From Candidatus Methanoperedentaceae archaeon (GTDB lineage: Archaea; Halobacteriota; Methanosarcinia; Methanosarcinales; Methanoperedenaceae): DNA of 5,178 nt. Position numbers and translations under genes: made by a program. Where the stretch lies: contig DAHXMQ010000375.1 of NCBI GenBank assembly GCA_027371625.1, positions 1 through 5,178 on the forward strand, given 5' to 3'. Within the stretch, counting starts at the first letter, position 1, and each line of letters starts with the position of its first letter. The notes under the pieces were generated by a model. That model was not told where the DNA came from. It worked only from the letters and a program-made list of their open reading frames with translations, and did no database searches. Of the stretch, positions 1 through 5,178 are shown piece by piece.

Positions 1-277
1 CCTCATCATATTCTTTTTTCACGTTATATGGAGGAGAAGTTACCATTAGATGAACACTGTAATCGGGAATCTCATCCATTATTTCGCTTGACTTACAATA
101 GATTTTATCAAGATTTTCCGCTGGTATTGGATTTTCAATAAATTTGACAAAACTAGGAGGCTTTCTATCAGCATACAATTTGCTGTCATAAAATATTGAA
201 GAATCATGATTGATCCTTCCGGGAGTTCCGAAAGAACTTGTTTTTGTTCCGTTACGTCTGTATATCGAATCCGCCAT
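1..277 (-). CDS. Site-specific DNA methyltransferase, N-terminal part (beta-class, TSPPY type; runs off the window)
   Basis: The first 92 codons of a DNA methyltransferase are visible; the rest lies beyond position 1. Translation from the ATG at 277-275 gives MADSIYRRNGTK, then an HDSSIFYDSKLY stretch, then IYCKSSEIMDEIPDYSVHLMV leading into TSPPYNV at residues 80-86 (TSPPY at 26-40). The (S/D)PPY motif IV is the catalytic loop of amino-methyltransferases. The TSPPY form is most typical of N4-cytosine enzymes, although N6-adenine activity cannot be excluded. Motif IV this close to the N terminus fits beta-class order, where the SAM-binding FxGxG motif comes later, outside the window. The gene starts 7 nt after the stop of the endonuclease-like gene, so the two are probably co-transcribed and the enzyme would protect host DNA from that nuclease. 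No strong ribosome binding site is seen. Recognition sequence unknown. Confidence 0.9.
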   Translation of the reverse strand, partial: MADSIYRRNGTKTSSFGTPGRINHDSSIFYDSKLYADRKPPSFVKFIENPIPAENLDKIYCKSSEIMDEIPDYSVHLMVTSPPYNVKKEYDE

Positions 278-284
278 ATTAATT

Positions 285-1163
285 TTACTCGTTTATAAGT
301 TTCAAAAAAACTTCGCCCTTTTTCTCGTACGTTTCTTCTTTGTTTGCAAGCTCGATAATCTGACCGAGCTCTTTTCTACTTTTCATACTGGAAAAGAAAT
401 TTCTCTCCTCAGATAGGAGGTGTTCAATAGAATGTCGCAATTCTTCAAAATTATCAAACCGATAATAACCTTGTTTATCAGTTTTTTTGATATTTTCACC
501 ATTATTATCCAACGGATGTGGATTTACAGACCAAAAGCCTTGAACAATTCCAGCAACTTTCAGGTGGTCAACTTTGGAATAATAGCTATTGGTAATGGGC
601 GTATTACCCATAACAATAATTGGTATTTTTGATGCCTTGAAACTTGAAACCCTTATGTTGATGCTTTTCCCAATTGCCTTTAACATCGAATCTGATCGCA
701 ATAACCCTGGATTTCCCTGATGTGTTTTATAATCACCAATGCATGTTAAACTCACTCCTGACTTGTCTTTTCTAAACTCCCAATTCCAGACTATCGACAT
801 TTTCACTTCAATTATTGCTAAAATATCCTCTGGCTTCTGATTTATAGTCTTTTTCTTAGAAATAACAACATCAGCAGGAGACATATTAGATAATGCTATT
901 TCTTCACAAATGGCACCTTGAACAGCAAATAGCCCTTTATCATTTATAACTTTTTGAATTAAATCAGTTGTCCACTTCTCTGTGAAATTTCCGATTAAAG
1001 AATTTCTACTTTGAAGTGTACTTTTTTCACCAGGATAACCTTTTGGCCAGTATGCTACATATTTATCGTTATCAGTGACGTAAAACAACTGTTCTGGCGT
1101 AGCAAATCCCATCGATTCGGTGAAGAATTTTTTTTCAACATCTTTATTCCAGAGATTTTCCAT
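285..1163 (-). CDS. Type II restriction endonuclease-like protein, PD-(D/E)XK fold
   Basis: A 292-residue soluble protein with no signal peptide or membrane segment. The sequence shows a PD-(D/E)XK-like active site: SPAD98-VV, then 20 residues later IIE119-V-K121, with E87/E88 upstream as possible helper acids. This D-(X20)-E-X-K spacing on a hydrophobic strand is characteristic of metal-dependent restriction nucleases. The next gene, 7 nt downstream, is a TSPPY DNA methyltransferase, so the pair reads as a type II restriction-modification operon in which this protein cuts unmethylated foreign DNA. I do not recognise the specificity subfamily. The start at 1163 has GAGAGGAG 11 nt upstream, a slightly long spacing. 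The gene is strikingly A+T-rich: 841-900 has 16 G+C of 60, against 34 of 60 at 3181-3240 in cdc48 and 32 of 60 at 1441-1500 in hisG. That suggests horizontal acquisition. The nuclease fold is well supported; the restriction role is inferred from the partner. Confidence 0.82.
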   Translation of the reverse strand: MENLWNKDVEKKFFTESMGFATPEQLFYVTDNDKYVAYWPKGYPGEKSTLQSRNSLIGNFTEKWTTDLIQKVINDKGLFAVQGAICEEIALSNMSPADVVISKKKTINQKPEDILAIIEVKMSIVWNWEFRKDKSGVSLTCIGDYKTHQGNPGLLRSDSMLKAIGKSINIRVSSFKASKIPIIVMGNTPITNSYYSKVDHLKVAGIVQGFWSVNPHPLDNNGENIKKTDKQGYYRFDNFEELRHSIEHLLSEERNFFSSMKSRKELGQIIELANKEETYEKKGEVFLKLINE

Positions 1164-1174
1164 CGATATTTTTA

Positions 1175-1182
1175 CTCCTCTC
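1175..1182 (-). promoter_or_regulatory. Ribosome binding site of the endonuclease-like gene
   Basis: Minus-strand GAGAGGAG lies 11 nt before the ATG at 1163. It is the best Shine-Dalgarno match in the gap and supports that start. The spacing is longer than usual. Confidence 0.5.
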
Positions 1183-1186
1183 AGTG

Positions 1187-1213
1187 TTATATAGCATCTC
1201 TTAATATAATATT
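1187..1213 (-). promoter_or_regulatory. Candidate TATA region for the restriction-modification operon
   Basis: Two A/T-only stretches on the minus strand resemble archaeal TATA boxes: TAATATTATATTAA (about 1200-1213) and GCTATATAA (1187-1195). The outer one would place the start of transcription near 1180, at the edge of the ribosome binding site. The inner one would give an almost leaderless message. Only composition and spacing support this, and no clear BRE was identified. Confidence 0.35.
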
Positions 1214-1231
1214 AACCTAAATGGAGCAAAT

Positions 1232-1255
1232 AAAAAACGCTGATATGTAACGTTT
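1232..1255 (-). terminator. Possible terminator after hisG
   Basis: On the minus strand, 8 nt after the hisG stop, AAACG (1255-1251) and CGTTT (1239-1235) can pair into a 5-bp stem with an 11-nt loop, and the second arm runs into a six-T run (1237-1232). Archaeal termination depends mainly on T-runs, so the T stretch is the stronger part of the evidence. It would separate the hisG transcript from the restriction-modification operon. Confidence 0.4.
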
Positions 1256-1262
1256 CTTATTT

Positions 1263-2135
1263 TCAGTGCACAATCTTGGCAATGTCCATCTCAAGAATGT
1301 CCTCTGCACCGAGGCTCTTGAGTCTCGGGATGAGTATATTTATCTCTCTCTTGCTTACCACGGTTTCCACGGCATAATAATCCGATTTGTAGAGCTTCGA
1401 CACCGTGGGCGTTTTCATTGCAGGAAGAGCGTTCACAACGCCGTCCAGTTTGTCCTCGCGCACGTTCATCACTATAAAAACCCTGCCTCTCGCTTCAAGC
1501 ACAGCCTGCAGGAGTATCCTTATCTCCTCGATTTCCTTCCGCTTCGTGGCATCTTTCCAGCTTTTTTTGTTCGCCATGAGTTTTGTGTTGGATTCAAGTA
1601 TGGTATCCACGATCTTCAATCCATTTTTCCGGAGAGTGGAGCCTGTCTCTGTAAGGTCAACGATCACGTCAACAAGTTCAGGAACTTTCGCCTCAGTCGC
1701 TCCGTAGGAGTAGCGTATATCCACGGGGATTCCAAGCTTATCAAAAAATCGCTTTGTGAGTTTGGGATACTCTGTCGAGACCCTGCTTCCCGGTTTAATG
1801 TCTGCTGCACTCTTTATTTCCTTATCAATGGGAACAGCAACAACTATTTTCACTATCCCCTCTCCAAGTTTGCTGTAGAACATATCCGCAACCTCGACTA
1901 CATCGGCATCAGACTCCATTACCCAGTCCTTGCCTGAGATACCAAGGTCAAAGTAGCCCTCCTCAACGTATTTGGGTATTTCCTGCGGTCTCAGTATCTT
2001 GACCTTCCTTATCCTCGGGTCCTTTACTGTCGGATTATACTCGCGGTCGGTTTTTCTTATTTCAAGGTCTGCCTGCATGAACAGGAGCAGCGTCTGCTCC
2101 TCGAGGCTGCCTTTCGGGAGAGCGATGTCTATCAT
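1263..2135 (-). CDS. hisG: ATP phosphoribosyltransferase, long form (HisG_L)
   Basis: Catalyses the first committed step of histidine biosynthesis in the cytoplasm, joining ATP and PRPP to give phosphoribosyl-ATP and pyrophosphate. The 290-residue length matches the long form. The N terminus MIDIALPKGSL is typical, GISGKDWV follows at residues 65-72, and the PRPP-binding loop reads DLTETGSTL at 160-168. About residues 213-290, starting ARGRVFIVMNV, form the C-terminal ACT-like domain that in long-form enzymes binds histidine for feedback inhibition. This form is therefore expected to work without HisZ. The ATG at 2135 begins exactly at the conserved N terminus, with a weak AAGG 5 nt upstream. 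It lies 25 nt after the Hsp20-like gene, so it probably shares the cdc48 transcript. No other his gene is visible. All key motifs are intact. Confidence 0.96.
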   Translation of the reverse strand: MIDIALPKGSLEEQTLLLFMQADLEIRKTDREYNPTVKDPRIRKVKILRPQEIPKYVEEGYFDLGISGKDWVMESDADVVEVADMFYSKLGEGIVKIVVAVPIDKEIKSAADIKPGSRVSTEYPKLTKRFFDKLGIPVDIRYSYGATEAKVPELVDVIVDLTETGSTLRKNGLKIVDTILESNTKLMANKKSWKDATKRKEIEEIRILLQAVLEARGRVFIVMNVREDKLDGVVNALPAMKTPTVSKLYKSDYYAVETVVSKREINILIPRLKSLGAEDILEMDIAKIVH

Positions 2136-2160
2136 AATAGCCTTAACATGAATTTAGCAA

Positions 2161-4716
<2,556 letters not shown>

Positions 4717-4744
4717 GTCTTTGCGTCTATCTTCCTCTTTTTAA

Positions 4745-4870
4745 CGCATAGGAAACTATAAACGCATATCCCTATCTTGCGGCAAGAAAAAATATGTCCC
4801 GTTCACCTGCAAATGCCTATTATGCACTTCATGCGGAACAAAGGCAGCAAACGAATGGGCAGATGAAATG
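4745..4870 (+). pseudogene. Remnant of an IS91-like transposase zinc-binding domain
   Basis: The plus-strand frame following the TAA at 4742-4744 reads RIGNYKRISLSCGKKKYVPF, then TCKCLLCTSCGTK, then AANEWADEM. This resembles the N-terminal zinc-finger region of IS91-type transposases, whose usual form is CG...VPFTCKSRFCPSCGKK followed by a W-containing helix. The spaced cysteines at codons 4778, 4808, 4823 and 4832 match the metal ligands. The conserved SRF is replaced by CLL, and the first cysteine of the usual pair appears lost. No HUH nuclease domain, catalytic tyrosine or element end is present. Homology stops at about 4870, where the antisense nitroreductase fragment begins, and beyond that the frame is meaningless. 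It is a dead fragment about 42 codons long. The family call comes from the motif pattern, not from a search. Confidence 0.68.
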
Positions 4871-4951
4871 CCCGATTGCCTCATCGCTCACGCTTTCATG
4901 CGTGAAACCACGAACACTCCTTCGCGATTTTATCGCATCTATCGTTTTCAT
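4829..4951 (-). pseudogene. Truncated nitroreductase, N-terminal stub
   Basis: From the ATG at 4951 the minus strand encodes MKTIDAIKSRRSVRGFTHES followed by VSDEAIG. This is the typical N terminus of the FMN-binding nitroreductase family, where the RRSxR.F segment contacts the flavin phosphate. Members normally have 170-220 residues and continue with a lid such as AGxxAPSxxNxQPW. Here recognisable homology stops at G27 (about 4871). The frame then reads antisense through the IS91-like remnant (HFICPFVCCLCSA) and ends at TGA 4829-4831, so the 40-residue product cannot be functional. The start lies 4 nt after the preceding stop, with GGTGAT (4955-4960) as a good Shine-Dalgarno match, which shows that the gene once sat in an operon with that neighbour. 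The rest of the gene is not found between here and cdc48. Confidence 0.75.
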
Positions 4952-4954
4952 TAT

Positions 4955-4960
4955 ATCACC
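4955..4960 (-). promoter_or_regulatory. Ribosome binding site of the truncated nitroreductase
   Basis: Minus-strand GGTGAT complements the end of archaeal 16S rRNA. It overlaps the TGA of the upstream gene and ends 3 nt before the ATG at 4951. This stop/RBS/start arrangement indicates translational coupling. Confidence 0.45.
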
Positions 4961-5178
4961 CGTACATCTGCGGGTCAGGCGGCTGGGATTGTAAAATCGG
5001 GATAAGGTTTTCCAAGGATAAAGGGAAAACTGCTGTTATTTCTTCGCCGCAGGCAGGACACTTCTTTGATAATTGAAGCGGGGTTACGTTGATTGTTTCA
5101 TCGTAAATGGATTCTGATATAAAAGGACTGAGAACAGGAGTTGGCTTACCGATATCGAACTCACCGCCTGCTAAAAAA
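4956..5178 (-). CDS. Unidentified protein with CPxCG motif, C-terminal part (5' end outside the window)
   Basis: The last 73 codons of a minus-strand gene, entering the window at 5178 and ending with TGA at 4956-4958. I do not recognise the family. The visible segment begins FLAGGEFDIGKPTPVLSPFI and contains KKCPACGEE (C40 and C43), a two-cysteine half of a zinc knuckle or ribbon. It continues with the hydrophobic stretch ITAVFPLSLENLIPIL and ends in the proline-rich tail QSQPPDPQMYG. Other metal ligands, if any, would lie upstream. The frame has no internal stop and no plausible start codon, so it is a partial gene and not a small ORF. It was co-transcribed with the nitroreductase that begins 4 nt downstream, which may hint at a redox or cofactor-related setting, but that is only a guess. 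Confidence 0.62.
   Translation of the reverse strand, partial: FLAGGEFDIGKPTPVLSPFISESIYDETINVTPLQLSKKCPACGEEITAVFPLSLENLIPILQSQPPDPQMYG

Noticed and set aside
153..156. CTAG site inside the methyltransferase gene, considered as a clue to a MjaI/MthZI-like (CTAG) specificity
   Set aside because: A single four-base site says nothing about specificity, since a modified genome may keep its sites, and no residue pattern links these proteins to that family.
420..632. Plus-strand open frames of about 70 codons over the endonuclease gene (also 210-416 and 1011-1220)
   Set aside because: They are antisense to a gene with a clear active site. Their hydrophobic, Phe/Ile-rich translations are what AT-rich antisense DNA yields.
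1266..1937. A 223-codon plus-strand open frame
   Set aside because: It is antisense to hisG, whose motifs and length are complete. There is no independent coding evidence.
4888..4905. Perfect 6-bp inverted repeat TCACGC-TTTCAT-GCGTGA
   Set aside because: It falls within codons for the conserved nitroreductase N terminus (FTHESVS), is short and has no T-run. It is probably chance and not a transposon end or terminator.
4794..4994. A 66-codon plus-strand open frame beginning MSRSPANAYYALHAEQ
   Set aside because: It is a shifted reading of the IS91-like remnant and then the antisense of the nitroreductase stub and CPACG gene. The neighbouring frames carry the recognisable homology.

Overview
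The window looks archaeal. The central gene encodes a two-ring Cdc48/VAT-type AAA ATPase with an archaeal-style N domain. It is followed by a very short Hsp20-like protein and a long-form HisG. The gene spacing, weak Shine-Dalgarno sites and AT-rich candidate TATA elements fit an archaeon, plausibly a methanogen or ANME-like euryarchaeote; that lineage is inference. Every real gene is on the minus strand, so transcription runs from position 5178 down to position 1.

Layout in transcription order: (a) 5178-4956 is the 3' end of an unidentified protein with a CPACG zinc-knuckle-like motif. (b) 4951-4829 is the N-terminal stub of a nitroreductase, starting 4 nt after the previous stop. It breaks sharply at about 4870/4871 against a plus-strand remnant of an IS91-like transposase zinc-binding domain (about 4745-4870). 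(c) 4672-2456 is cdc48. (d) 2472-2161 is a 103-residue alpha-crystallin-domain protein whose start overlaps the end of cdc48 by 17 nt. (e) 2135-1263 is hisG (ATP phosphoribosyltransferase, long form), 25 nt further on. (f) A 99-nt gap holds a terminator-like hairpin with a T-run and a possible promoter. (g) 1163-285 is a PD-(D/E)XK restriction-endonuclease-like gene, and 7 nt after it, (h) 277-1 is the start of a TSPPY-type DNA methyltransferase that leaves the window.

Three functional blocks emerge. cdc48 and the small Hsp20-like gene form a tightly coupled protein quality-control pair that probably shares a transcript with hisG. The endonuclease and methyltransferase form a type II restriction-modification module, clearly A+T-richer than cdc48 and hisG, which suggests acquisition by transfer. 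The right end is a rearrangement scar in which an IS91-like fragment truncated a nitroreductase gene and now lies directly upstream of cdc48, possibly inside its promoter region.

I found no wholly new system. The items most worth checking are the nitroreductase/IS91 chimeric junction, the unassigned restriction-modification pair, and the overlapping cdc48 and mini-Hsp20 genes.
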